A stretch of 64,000 nucleotides of DNA. Origin: Bathynomus jamesi. Its lineage: Eukaryota; Arthropoda; Malacostraca; Isopoda; Cirolanidae. Shown piece after piece: positions 52,178 through 62,534 of the stretch (its first letter is position 1; the number at the start of each line of letters is the position of its first letter). The stretch lies in NCBI GenBank assembly GCA_023014485.1, contig JAJOZX010002700.1:493501-557500 (forward strand), given 5' to 3'. The translations under genes were made by a program, and so were the position numbers. Under the pieces are notes generated by a model that searched no databases, was not told the origin of the DNA, and saw only the letters and a program-made list of their open reading frames with translations.

Positions 52178-53429
52178 CGAGGGCCACTCAATATATTTTG
52201 CCCCACCTTTTTTTTTTCTTTCCAAGTTTCCTTGTAAGTTCCAGAAATTTTGTACATAAGTAGTTACATACCTTTCTTACAAGTTTTTATTTTTCCACAT
52301 AGTCTCCATCCTTTTCTTCAGCTTTCCTCCACCTCGAAACAAGGGCCTTTATTCCTTGCTGGTAAAAGTCAGCTGGGTTCCGCTGGAGCCACCTCTTAAC
52401 CTCCTCAACAACCCAACCTCATCGTCACTCTGAAACTTTCTTCCACGAATAGCATCCTTCATTGGCTCAAACAAATGGAAGTCTGAAGGTGCCAGATCCG
52501 GGCTGTATGGAGGGTAGGGTAACACAGTCAAGCGCATTTTTGTGATGGCCACTCTTGCTTGCAAACTGTTGTGTGGTCTTGCGTTATCGTGCAAAAGAAG
52601 GACATCTTCCAGTTTTCTCTCCAGTCGAACTCGCTTTATACGTCTCTGGAGTCTCTGTAGGGTAACAATATATGCCTCTGAGTTGATTGTTTGTCCTTTC
52701 TTCATAATGTCCACCAGAATCACCCCTTTCATGTCCCAGAAGATTTCAGGTTCAAAGTGGTGTACCTGAGTCTCAACCCCAGTCACAATTCGTGAAAGGA
52801 AGTCATCCCCTTCTGTCTCGTATCGAACCAACGACTCAGAAGCAATTTCTTTTTTTTGGGCTTTGTGATCTTTAGTCAGTTCGCGAGGAACAAACCGTGA
52901 ACACACTTTTGAGTATCCCAGTTGCTGAATTATCGTATTCACACTTCCTTCACTAATTCCTAGCTCCAGTGATAGCTCCTTGTAGGCGACGCGCCGATTT
53001 GATCGAATGATGCTGTTAGCACGTTGCACAGTGTGAGATGTCACAGCCGATGCAGGGCGACCGCTGCATGGCTCATCATCGAAGCTGGCTTTCCCTCTCT
53101 CCGATGATTTCACACGTTTAGACCAGCGTCCAATTGTGCTTCGATCAACAACAGCATCTATGTAAACGTTTTGTAGACGTTTGTGAATATTTCCAACTGT
53201 TTCCTTCTCTGTGGTTAAGAACTCGATAACAGCTCTATGTTTACAACGCACATCACTGTCAGACGCCACTTTCGAAAATGCGTTAACCATCGGTTTTATA
53301 CAAGGAGGGGAGGTTCAACCTGGAAAAATCCGGTTATGTGAAGCTCAGAAAGTTCAAACACATTTCAGCCCCATGCCATATTATTTAGCTAAGAAAAAGG
53401 GTGGGGCAAAATATATTGAGTACCCCTAG
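52178..53429 (-). mobile_element. mariner element (DD34D type), internally deleted
   Basis: Inverted ends of about 30 bp: CGAGGGCCACTCAATATATT at 52178 and, inverted, CTAGGGGTACTCAATATATT ending at 53429. TA flanks at 52176-52177 and 53430-53431. 1252 bp with one long frame. A near-complete copy, inactive for the reasons given in the transposase entry. Confidence 0.9.
52349..53290 (-). pseudogene. mariner transposase, catalytically dead
   Basis: N-terminal HTH: KHRAVIEFLTTEKETVGNIH, STIGRWSKRV, GRPASAVTSHTVQRAN, ELSLELGISEGSVNTII. Catalytic region: RIVTGVETQVHHF, where the family has a catalytic Asp at the Val position; LLLHDNARPH with the second Asp; YPPYSPDLAPSDFHLF with the third, 34 residues after the second (DD34D). 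Between HHFEPE and IFWDMKGVI about 30 residues usual in the family are missing, without loss of frame. The C-terminus (RRLRGGSSGTQLTFTSKE) is shifted by a lesion near 52410. The loss of one catalytic Asp and the deletion exclude activity. Confidence 0.9.
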
Positions 53430-53473
53430 TATATCTTTTACATGTTTTAGTTCATCACTCATCCGATAGCAGA

Positions 53474-55833
53474 TCACTTCATACGTGACACTTTCTTTCG
53501 ATCAGGATATCTTTGCCGGTATTGTTTGACTACCAACAGGAGAAATTGTTTCTTTTCTTCGTCATTTGTCAAAAGTTTATTATATTTATCTATTAATGCT
53601 GCTCCTCGTTCTGCAATGTCATTGACAGCCCTCATGCACTGGACAGTAGCCTTACCAGAATTTTATGTACTGTCGTTATTCCATAACGAAAAAAAAAAAT
53701 TAGACTAACACGAACTTAGATGTAGCTCGTAGCGTAAACTAACCCACTTTTTGTTATACCCTTCATACTTTTTTCCCCTTTTCTTATCCTCTCTTTACTT
53801 GCATGTCTGTAGTTTGCATGGTATGATAGTATTTGAGTTAAGATTGTGTTTGCATGGTTTGTAATCGTTCTTATTTTACTTCTTTTCATCTTTTACCCCT
53901 TTCCTATTCTCTTCGACTATTTTTCCGACTTGTCGGCAGTGGCCGGCGGATGATGATGGTGAGTCTTTCTCTCTCTTTTTCTGAATGAATGTTAACCCAC
54001 GAATGATAGGTTTTGCTACATACTTAACCCCTTATTCTTTTCTTTTAACCCCCTACTCTCTTCTTTCTCTCGGGCTAAATTTAGAGTGGATCTTAGGGTC
54101 TTTGTTAACCTTAGCTTCTGTAGATCTGTAGATCTTTGTCTAGGAAGTCCAAAGACATCCCCTGTAACTTTAAAGAACCTACGAGTGTTAGAAATAACAA
54201 ACTCTTCCAGTTTCCACTGCTGAATCAATACAGAATCCAGATTGACACATTTCATTGATTGCTCATCTCCTTGAGTTTGCGAGGCCTGGACCATCTTGTA
54301 TTTTGTGTCAGCAGATACTGTACTTTGTCATCAAGAGAGTGCAACCAGTTCCGACAAGTACCAGAGGTGCCCAAAAAATTTCTTTAGGGCGACAACTGAA
54401 ATTGCTTTGGTCTTTGTACCTGTTAATATTTTTCGGCAGCTGAAGATCTTGTCAAGCAGCAAAAGATGCTGCTGTTGCTGTGAACCAAGCCTTCACATAC
54501 AACCAAACAACAAAAATACAGATGTCTCTCAATTCTTTCTCCTCTCTTGCTATCAACTTGAGTTGTTTCCTAAACATTCAGATCTTCAGGAAATAAATAG
54601 CTTTGGCCATCCATGTGGCACGATAAAGACCTGCTGGAGACTTAAAGAGATTCCTTTGGTTGGTGTTCCTCCCAGGAATATGATTGTAAGTTTCAAGAGT
54701 TCACGATAACTGTCCTGAATTTGGAACTGTTCTAGCTGGCTTAATGTAAATTCTGATCCCTGATGTCAGCAACTTCATATGTAATAAATTTATCAGATAA
54801 TGCTATCTGGTAGTCGGTGTGATTGACTGATGACCACTTTGGAACCACTTGAAAATGATGATTTCAAAACCTTTTGAAGACACAAGAGAGGTAGAAACAA
54901 CCGCTTCAAATATTATCTCCAGCATGTGATGACCACATGCTGGCCACAACATATCGTTCCCCATCTTTTGTTCAAAGAGAATATAGGCTCCATTTCTTAA
55001 GCCAGTATTGGCAACTGTTGTGTGAAAGCTCAGGCACTTAACATGATTGCAGATTCACCAAGCCACAGATGCTTCACAAACAACCGAGGACGCTGAATCA
55101 CCAGTTCCTGATGAAAGTTTGGGGACACCAAGCAGCTGATCAACTCCTTCGCCAGGAACTAATCTGGGAAGACGGTCAACAGTTGTCTCCAATAGCTTTC
55201 CATCCCAGTGTATTGTTACGGGATCTTGCGGGTTAAACTCCTTCCTCAAATTCTCAGCAATCTTTTGTCGATGCTTCAGTCTTTCTCGGCGAATAGATGA
55301 ATAACTGACGCTGAATTCTGCTCAATTATGGCCAAGACTTTGAATTGTGGGTGTCAGCACAAGCGCTGCCTTTCGATCATTCAACTTTTTTCTTTTCAAT
55401 GGCTTTACAGCTGAAGTAGATGGCTCAGATTCACTACCATTGGCACCAAGTGTTGCCTCTTTTTTATCAGCTGTTTTGCTTTCTATTTCAGTTCCAGATG
55501 AAGACTATGAGGAGAACACAAAACTAACCTTCTCTTCACGCTGTCACTTATTTTCCTTTTCTTGGGCAATTCTTTTCTTAAATGTCTGCTGTATTTTTGT
55601 TAATTCTACCTCTCTCTTGGCTAGTGCTCAGTCTACGCCTCCCATCTTACCTCATGTTCCTTTCTCACGTTGAGCAGCAAGGAACTCTCGATCTTCAGCA
55701 ATTTTGATCATCTTCAAAACATCAGCATAAGTAATGTCAAACCTTCTAAGTCTGCCTTCCAATTTTCCTCTTTCTGTATTAATTTCTCTGAACGTTTGTC
55801 TTTGCTCTTCTTTTTTCCTTTAGTTTTTCCCAT
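53474..55833 (-). pseudogene. Family-C transposon protein (uncharacterised), about 790 codons, broken
   Basis: Minus strand from MGKTKGKKKSKDKRSEKL (55833): a Lys/Glu-rich N-terminus, then LNDRKAALVLTPTI, SSIRRERLKHRQKIAENL, the frame 55249-55055 with PVTIHWDGKLLETTVDRLP and LLGVPKLSSGTG, then TTVANTGLRNGAYILFEQKM (about 55000), MLWPACGHHMLEIIFEAVV, FQSG, MFRKQLKLIAREE, and FFGHLWYLSELVAL (54380). The C-terminus is MRAVNDIAERGAALIDKYNK, EEKKQFLLLVVKQYRQRYP and VSRMK. I recognise this order from unnamed proteins in arthropods and Hydra. WDGK, FDTT-like TTxxNTG and HHxLE look like an acidic nuclease core. Many stops and frameshifts are present. Confidence 0.6.
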
Positions 55834-56067
55834 TATCTGAACATGGCTTCAACTTTGTCCACTACATGCTTCTCAAATCTAGTTGGTATCTTGTTAAAGT
55901 TATTAGAGATAATTTGACTATAACTCCACAAAATACTCAGTCACTCAACAACTAAGTCCTTTATGTAGTAGAAAAATTTCCCATCTCATAGCGACCCCTA
56001 AATATAATCCAAAAAAAGACAAAACTTTACCTGAAATACTTTTTATGGAAATGAAACAAGATTATGT
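55834..56067. other. No gene; flank of the family-C gene
   Basis: AT-rich, presumably the 5' flank of the family-C gene inside the transposon. Confidence 0.4.
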
Positions 56068-56208
56068 TTATTTTTTTACGCAGGAAGGAGGGGCCAGGAG
56101 CAAATCTCGCAAAAGCGCCCACCCTCCACTCACATAGAAGGAGAAGAGAGCCGAAATCAAGGTCCGTGGTTTCCGAGATGCTTAGACACTATGCGTTTGA
56201 AAGATAGG

Positions 56209-59200
56209 TCATAGACAGGGGAAAGATGGATTGAAGAAGATTGTTCCAGAGTTCATCGGTTGAGTAGATGAAATATTGAGTTGAGTATCGGTTAAGTAGA
56301 TGAAATATTGAAAATACCGATTAACTCTTGTGTTAGATAGTTGGACAGAAAAGGAATGAAGAAGTGTAGAAAGTCTGGTGTTGCGTGCTCTCCTTAAAGG
56401 AGAAGGCATGAAGTTACAGAGTTCAGAAGAGCAATGTCCGTTATAATAGCGATAGTAAAGAGAGAATGAGGCAACATTGCGGCGAAGAGAGAGAGATTGA
56501 AGACAATCAGTAAGAGTCAGGGAATTGATGAGACAAAAACCTTTGATTCCATTCGGTGAAGTGCGGTTGTGTGGGTTGAGTCACACATGAGAAGTATACT
56601 CTATACAGGGTCGAAGAAGACCCCTGTACAGAGACAGCAACTGACTGGGGGTCAGTGGCGGTCCTAGCTTACATGACGCCCTGGGCGAACCTCACCTTCA
56701 GCGCCCCCCCCCCCTGTTCGCCAACACACACACATTCGAATCCCCCCAAAATAAAGGACAGACATAACTCTTTCACAAAATAACTTTTTATTGGACTAAT
56801 TGTTGGAACTTCAGAACCAAAACAAAGACTCAAATTTCTGAATTTTACAAATCCTTCATCACGTAAATAGAATAACTCACTTAAGAGAATGTAATTATGA
56901 TACTATGAACAGGAAAAATACAAATTAAATTGCACAACTGCCATAAATAAACTATTTTTATTTATTTCTTTATTTATTTATTCTTATTTTTATTTTTATT
57001 TTTTTTGCAGGCGCTCATGCCGCCCCTCCACAAATGCCGCCCTGTGCGGCTGCCCATATTGCCCATATGAGGAACCGCCACTGCTGGGGGTGAAGAAAAG
57101 GCGGAGACGGTACAATACACCTAACCTCTTAGAAGCTGTTTTAGAAAGAGAGTATATGCGATCTTTCCATGAAAGATCACGAGAAAAGGAAACGGCTAGA
57201 ATGTTAAGAGAAGAGGAAGGATTGAGTTTTGTGTTGTTGAAGCTAATGGGATAATTGTGTGGAAGATTGTGACGAGTAGACAGATGGAGGAACTGAGTTT
57301 TTGAGGCACTGAAAGCCTCATCGGCATAGGAGTGAATAGGACAGGAGTTTATATGACATACTATTTTTTGAAATGACAGGACAGAACCATGAGGAATACC
57401 TCTCTTAATAGCATTAGGAGTAGAACAGTAGTCATATACAACCGCAGCGATAGATCAGCCAGAAAGGAAACTAGAGATGAAGGCACAGATAGAAAGAGAA
57501 ACCGAAGGAGGACAGTTTCGAAATTAAAGATTTGTGTCAAACTCTTTCGAAAGCTTTCAATATGTCTAGGGGTTTAAGGATCTTCCTGTTAAGGATAGAT
57601 TGAAAAACTTTGGAAGGGCAAGAAATCAAAGCAGTTGGATGATAGTTGGAGGGTTGAGAGGCTGAATGAAAGCGCACTTTCAGCAGGAAGGAAAAGTACC
57701 AGATGAGAGACAAAGACGAAAGAGTTTACCTAGGCAGGGTGTCAACACAGAAGCACAGTTTTTAAGAACAACAGGAGGAACACCATCAGGACCGTACGCC
57801 TTCTTAGAGTTGAGCCCAGACAGGGCAGAAAAAACATCTTTAGAAGAGACTATAATTTCAGACATAATATAGTCAGAGGGGGGAGGAGATGGAGGAATAG
57901 CACCGATCGTCCAGGATTGAATTGTAAGCGAAAGTTTGAGCGAAGATATCAGAGCGAGAAGAATTAGAAAAGGATAGATTTTCACATTTTTGTCGGATGA
58001 AGGAATTTTTGAATTTTTGGCGAGTCGAAGAACAGATTTCGCACGGTTCTGGGCAGAAATATAAGCTGAGTGAGAGTCAGGAGTTGGATAGCGACGTTCT
58101 GAAAGCCTCCTCCCTGTTGCGGATAGCATTAAAACAAGTAAAGTTAAACCAAGGTTTTTTTGCATTAGTAGTAGGAATAGAATATGGAACGTACGCCTCC
58201 GTGCCCGAGAGAATCACCTCTGTGAAGCGCTCAGTACACTCGGAAGGGCTCCGGCCACGGAAGCAGTAAACATTCCCTGGGAAATCACAGAAGTATCGCC
58301 TTAGGGCCTTCCATTCACCAGCGCGAAAGTGCCAAAGGCGCCTGCTCTTGGGAGGATCCAAAGGCCGAATTGGAACAATAGGACAGGAAACAGATATAAG
58401 ATTGTGATCGGAGAAGCCTAACGGAGAAAAAAGTCTCACAAAATAAGAAGGATGAGAGGTAAGAAATAAATCCAGGATGTTGGGTCTATCTCCAAAGCGA
58501 TCGGGGATATGAGTCGAGTGCTGTACAATCTGCTCTAGATCATTTAGGATAGAAAAGTTGTAAACTAGTTCACCAGGGATGTCAGTGAAATGGGTGGAAA
58601 GCCAAAGGTGGTGGTGAACATTAAAACCTCCTAAGATGAAGATTTCAACAAAAGGAGAGTGGGAAAGAATGTATTTCACTTTGGAAGTGAGGTATTCAAA
58701 GAATTTTGGATAGTCAGTAGAATTAGGGGAAAGATAAACAGCGCAGATGTATTTAGCTTGAGATTGGCATGTAAGCCGTAGCCAGAGGGTATAGAATTTG
58801 GAAGATTCGAGTTCGAGAATACGAGAACAAGTTAGGTTATTGCGCACATATAGGGAACATCCACCTTTGGAGTGAAATTGAATATAAAGTAAGAGCGTTC
58901 AGAAAAGGTGTTGCTCTCAGTCGTCCCAGACACATGAGTTTTAGTGAGGAAAAGAAAGTGAAGTTTAAAGAAGGAGAGGTGGTGTTCAACAGATTGAAAA
59001 TTTGAGAAAAGGCCACAAATGTTGCAGAAGTTTAAGAAAAATGAATCAGACAGAGGCCCAGAACATCTCGAATAGACGGTGGCAGATCCAGCCCCGCTGC
59101 CCTGGTCTGCGTTCCCGGTATCGGCAGCGGGGGAGCCAGAAGTGGGAACATTTATGGCCCCCTCCCTATGGAACTCCGAGGCTCTTGAAGTTGATGCCAT

Positions 59201-59374
59201 TTCTTTTTTTTTAATTTTTGAAAAGATTATGTAGTGTGTAAGACGCATGTATATGTAATGAGGAATAGGGAGAGAAGTGTGTGTTTGAGAGCGTGGTGGC
59301 CTGCTCACAGGGTAGATAAGACACGGAAGATCAGCTAAGGAGGACAGTGACAGGAGAAACGGGAGTTCTAGCAC
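56209..59374 (-). pseudogene. Jockey ORF2 (endonuclease and RT remnants)
   Basis: From the N-terminus: LSDSFFLNFCNICGLFSNFQ and SVEHHLSFFKLHFLFLTKT (59100-58990), a frame change, then [49 protein letters not shown] and [13 protein letters not shown] (58847-58077). The catalytic GDFN box reads GGFN, so the Asp is lost, while SDH is kept. RT start: DVFSALSGLNSKKAYGPDGV, PPVVLKNCASVLTPCLGKLF (57800-57680). The extreme C-terminus is MPSPLRRARNTRLSTLLHSF with VQLSNTRVNRYFQ (56409). The motif order is that of Jockey-clade ORF2s frequent in decapods. Inactive. Confidence 0.8.
56653..57083. mobile_element. hAT-type non-autonomous element inside the Jockey LINE
   Basis: Ends CAGTGGCGGTCCTAG (56653) and complement of CAGTGGCGGTTCC (to 57083), with a perfect 8-bp duplication CTGGGGGT (56645-56652, 57084-57091). 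431 bp, no open frame of note, T/A-rich centre. Confidence 0.9.
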
Positions 59375-59493
59375 TCCCTATCTTCTATCTAACGTTCCCC
59401 CCAGAGTACTTCTCTGGTCGATTGGTGTTTACAATCTCCTTCTCCTTCAGGGTGCCCCTCTCAAAAATCAATATTTTGAAAATTTGAATCACC

Positions 59494-59497
<4 letters not shown>

Positions 59498-59536
<39 letters not shown>
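59498..59536. repeat. (TA)n microsatellite
   Basis: TA run immediately right of the family-C transposon end. Confidence 0.9.
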
Positions 59537-59539
<3 letters not shown>

Positions 59540-59551
59540 CGTGTTACAGTA

Positions 59552-59820
59552 AGATCGTGAAACTAGTGATTTCATAAAATCCCTGAAATTTTTAGTAATT
59601 TCCCATAATTACTGTTTCGCTCAGTGACTTCAGGTAGTTACTGAAATAATGAGGAATTTCACGAAGTTTAGGTTGGGTTAAGTTAGGTAAAGTTGCCTAC
59701 TTTTCTAAAAAGCGAAACCTAACATGACCAGTAACTTCCTGAAGTCCCTGAGTGAAACAGAAATTACGCGAAATTACTGAAAATTTCAGGGATTTCATGA
59801 AATCACTAGTTTCACAATCT
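59552..59820. mobile_element. Fold-back MITE with ~80-bp arms
   Basis: Left arm AGATCGTGAAACTAGTGATT... and right arm, its inverse, ending CACTAGTTTCACAATCT, are complementary for about 80 bp with few mismatches. The centre (GTTTAGGTTGGGTTAAG, CGAAACCTAACATG) is again partly self-complementary. No coding region; no clear target duplication. Confidence 0.75.
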
Positions 59821-60189
59821 CATTAAAATATATACAGTATATACTGTAGGCTAATATATATCAGTTATTTACGTCTAAACTACGATTCTCTTGCTTTGAG
59901 TTCTAACACGTGAATATTCACACTGCCACAGGTATCGTGGATAAGAAAGAGAGATTTGCATATTCTAACGGTAGGAAGGACGACTTACACAAGTGACCAA
60001 CGATTCAGGGTATGTTCGCTTTTCATGTTGTTACCATGAAAACCTTTAACGGCGTTTGCCGTGAAGAATACGTACACTAGTTTCCAAATGCATTTTTATA
60101 TTAATTGTCATTAGTAAGTTTATACGAGTAATTTAATTGCACACGAAATAATGTTCTTTATTTAAAATTTATATTTTTATATATATATA

Positions 60190-60291
60190 CAGGGTGTTTA
60201 AAAAGAAACCCAACCCATTGGAGAATGCATATATTATTGTAACCTAACTCTTTTCTTTCTGTTTAGGTTGCGCTTCTTTTTGAACACCCTG
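60190..60291. mobile_element. 102-bp mariner-type MITE
   Basis: CAGGGTGTTTAAAAAGAAAC at the left and its imperfect inverse ending TGAACACCCTG at the right, with TA on both sides (60188-60189, 60292-60293). Confidence 0.85.
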
Positions 60292-60499
60292 TATATAACT
60301 CCGGTCACTAAATTATAGATCTTAATTCAATAAAGTATTCTTACTCTCAACCCTTCAACACTTCACTTTGAAGATACTGTATTGCTCAGATGTGTCTCTT
60401 GTGTTGCAAAGTTGGTAAAAGTTGTGCTCACAAAAATCAATGAAACAAATAACTTTTTAAACGGTTTTCAAAGCAAATAAAATCTTCAAATAAAATAGT

Positions 60500-60532
60500 G
60501 TATATATATATATATATTGTGTGTGTGTGTGT
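60500..60532. repeat. (TA)n(GT)n microsatellite
   Basis: Compound dinucleotide repeat about 70 bp upstream of the Dpr exon. Confidence 0.9.
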
Positions 60533-60599
60533 AATGTAGTTTTGTCCCCAGTATTAAAGGTTATGTGAAAGTGACTTGTAATTCACGTTATTTGTTCAG

Positions 60600-60732
60600 G
60601 TTCTTCATGGTGAAGGTTCCCTTGACTGGACCCTAATCATCGGTCCCACCACGCTGAGAGACGCCGGCACTTACGAATGCCAAGTGTCAACGAAGCCGAA
60701 AATTTCGAGACCCGTTAATCTTATTATTGCTG
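60600..60732 (+). CDS. dpr-like: Internal exon of a Dpr-family Ig-domain cell-surface protein
   Basis: 133 bp bounded by a pyrimidine-rich acceptor TTATTTGTTCAG (ending 60599) and a strong donor GTAAGT (60733). It starts in phase 0 and ends in phase 1. The frame encodes VLHGEGSLDWTLIIGPTTLR, then DAGTYECQVSTKPKISRPV and NLIIA. WTLxI, DAGxYECQVST and the closing beta strand are the second half of the first Ig domain of Dpr proteins, neuronal surface receptors that bind DIP partners for synaptic specificity. The Cys in YEC would form the Ig disulphide with one in the preceding exon. No other exon of the gene is visible, so introns on both sides exceed about 3 kb and possibly 60 kb. DIP proteins are the main alternative, but YECQVST favours Dpr. 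Confidence 0.85.
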
Positions 60733-61150
60733 GTAAGTGTCACATTTAGCGATCCCAAATTAAAAGAATAATCCCCTCTGGATTTCGACTGGCACTTTAA
60801 CCTCATAACCTTTTCGTCAAGGAAGGTCAAAATGCAGTATTTAATAAAGTGTTCTTTTAATACCTCACAGTTACTGTTGTTGATTTTGGAACTCGTAGTT
60901 GTATTTGACCTGATTCTTTGATCACCTCATTAATCAAGACATTTCTCATATAAACATTCCTTCTCTGCTCTCACTTAATTAAGGAATATGATTTGGCACT
61001 AGAATATCAAACAGGCATTTATCTAAACCTTTTCCAGTTATTTTGTGGGTTCCTTTCAAGAATTTTTAAAAAAAAATAGGCTGCATTATTTCACTAATGG
61101 AGCAAAACACTTTCAAGAATATTTCTAAAAAGAAAAAGCATGTTTATACA

Positions 61151-61151
<1 letters not shown>
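60733..61151. other. Intron sequence after the Dpr exon, nothing recognised
   Basis: Starts with the donor GTAAGTGTC. No repeat or coding element was recognised up to the (TA)n tract. Confidence 0.6.
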
Positions 61152-61207
<56 letters not shown>

Positions 61208-61227
61208 GTGTGTGTGTGTATATATAC
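61152..61227. repeat. (TA)n(TG)n microsatellite
   Basis: TA run with an internal TG run and a second short TA run. Confidence 0.95.
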
Positions 61228-61348
61228 AACCTTGACGAAAGTCAAGCTGGTGTCCCCACCTCTTGGACAGACCTGGTTGTGGAGCGAGTTATTGTTTTGC
61301 GATCTCTATCGTATATGGCCAAGCACACACGACTCATCTGGTACCGGC
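61228..61348 (-). mobile_element. Possible SINE related to the dimeric SINEs by its tail
   Basis: On the minus strand the end AGGTGGGGACACCAGCTTGA plus CTTTCGTCAAGG resembles the tail AGGTGGAGTG...GCTTGACCTTCGTCAG of the SINEs at 6037-6670. The remaining part (GATGAGTCGTGTGTGC and upstream) does not show clear A and B boxes. Adjacent (TA)n is also shared with the other SINEs. Confidence 0.35.
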
Positions 61349-61353
61349 CTGAA

Positions 61354-61934
61354 CTAGCCGTCTAGTTTTTTTTCTTTGAAGAATTCCACTTCAACACCAA
61401 TGATGTTCTTGATCTCCTTCGGAAGCTGGTTGAATAGTCTTGGTCTCATCACAACCAAGCTATTTTCCTTTGGAGATGAGGGTGTCGCTTGTCTGACCTT
61501 TAGTTTACACATTCTACCTTTCCTATTTTCCACTGTTGTTTGGGTGGTTATTGAATTCAGTTTGAGGTTAGGTACCAGTTTTTCTATTATTTTCCACGTG
61601 TAGATTATGGTATATCCCTTTCTTCTTTCCAGTGGATATAAATTTAATTTATGAAATCTTTCCCAGGAGTTGAGATTTTTGCAGCCATCAAATTTGGCTT
61701 TGAAATTTCTTTGAATTTCTTCTAGTTTATTAATTTCTCTTTTATATGGCAACGCCAAGACTGAACAGTATTCAAGTTTTGGTACGATCAGTGTTTTCAG
61801 AAGGGGAATCATTAATCTCTTGTCCCTTCTTTTAAAGGTTCTCAGTAGCTGTTCTGTAACTCTTTTTATTTGTTTATTACTATCTGATTTTGTGTTTCAA
61901 ATTTCGCATCGTCCGTCATCATTTACATAGGGTT
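61354..61934 (-). pseudogene. LINE RT C-terminal region
   Basis: Frame 61812-61354: MIPLLKTLIVPKLEYCSVLA, KREINKLEEIQRNFKAKFDG, SWERFHKLNLYPLERRKGY, IIYTWKIIEKLVPNL, ENRKGRMCKLKVRQ, ENSLVVMRPRLFNQLPKEI and VEFFKEKKLDG. This order (LxYCxxLW, LExIQRxF, LxLxSLExRR, RLFNxLPxxI) is the usual thumb and C-terminal region of CR1/Jockey-group ORF2s. Upstream (61925-61815) VTEQLLRTFKRRDKRL joins it in another frame after DDGRCEI, a trace of the ADDTK box. Broken. Confidence 0.75.
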
Positions 61935-62283
61935 GTTTTTAATGTAGAAAGGAGGGGTCAAGGGCGGGTGCCCGTAAAAATGCCCCCCTTTATAAAGAGA
62001 GAGAGAGCCAAAATCAAGGTTGCTGAGACTTACGATGTTACGTTTTTTTATAAATTTTGAAGAGATTGTCTAGTGTGTAAAATGCATGTACAGTATGTTT
62101 AGTGAGGAATAGAGGGAAAAGTGTGTGTTTGAGAGCATGCTGGACCAGGGTAGATAAGACAGAAAAAGATGATCTAAAGAGGAAAGTGACAGGAAAAACA
62201 GGAGTTCCAGCACTCCCTGTCTCCTGCCTAACGTTCCCCCCGGAGTACTTCCTTGGTTGATTGGTGTCTACAATCTCCTCCTA
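61935..62283 (-). mobile_element. Ends-only Jockey derivative (3' UTR joined to 5' region)
   Basis: 61940-62035 matches the Jockey 3' region at 56080-56165 (AGCCAAAATCAAGGT against AGCCGAAATCAAGGT). 62040-62283 matches the Jockey 5' region at 59215-59455 (TAACGTTCCCCCCGGAGTAC against TAACGTTCCCCCCAGAGTAC). All coding sequence between is absent. It interrupts the older LINE and has a T-rich border at about 61935, consistent with a retrotransposed short RNA. Confidence 0.8.
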
Positions 62284-62307
62284 ATTATATTATTATACTG
62301 TTGTTGG

Positions 62308-62532
62308 TTACTTCATTGTCTGTCTGCTAGCATGATAATGAGCGGGCCTCATGCTGTTCTTTGCGGTACTGAACTGCGTACTCCCGATTAGGTATGATGA
62401 TATACCTTGGATTTTTACAGCTTGCTGACGTTCTCTGAGGAAGTTCTTGATCCATTTTCCCACTTTGCCTGTTGTTCCCATACGTTTCATTTTATGTGCT
62501 ATTATACTATGATCACATTTGTCGATTAATTG
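62308..62532 (-). pseudogene. LINE RT palm fragment
   Basis: LIDKCDHSIIAHKMKRMGTT followed by GKVGKWIKNFLRERQQAVKI. It corresponds to the DKVxHxxLLxKLxxxGIxGxxxxWIxxFLxxRxQxV region of LINE RTs. The segment between QLI and DKCDH is shorter than usual, indicating an in-frame deletion. Removing the transposon at 62535-63921 plus one TA joins this in frame to GFRTGRSCLL on the right. Confidence 0.75.
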
Positions 62533-62534
62533 TA

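Larger units (their letters stand above)
56068..59455 (-). mobile_element. Jockey-clade LINE, degraded
   Basis: The 3' end is a T-rich run on + (56068-56079, poly-A in the sense strand). ORF2 remnants cover 56209-59200. The 5' region (59215-59455) matches 62040-62283, and the 3' region matches 61940-62035, where an ends-only copy exists. About 3.4 kb including a 431-bp hAT MITE. Much of the RT (fingers to thumb) is missing or unreadable between 56410 and 57680. Confidence 0.85.
51665..59497 (-). mobile_element. Probable family-C DNA transposon holding a mariner and a Jockey LINE
   Basis: Left end TTAAGGTGATTCA (51665-51677) and right end TGAATCACCCTAA (59485-59497) are inverted matches. Further in, both show a GGxGCACCC(C)TG block. 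The flanks are TA (51663-51664, 59498-59499); alternatively TTAA/CTAA could be a mutated 4-bp duplication. Inside are the family-C protein remnant (53474-55833), a mariner (52178-53429) and a Jockey LINE (56068-59455). Subtracting the insertions leaves about 3.2 kb, a plausible size for a 2.4-kb gene with ends. The joining of these distant ends is inference. Confidence 0.5.

Noticed and set aside
60541..60760. Plus-strand frame starting ATGGTGAAGG at 60607 as an independent small gene
   Set aside because: That frame stops after a few codons. The shifted frame from the splice acceptor gives the Ig-domain exon instead.
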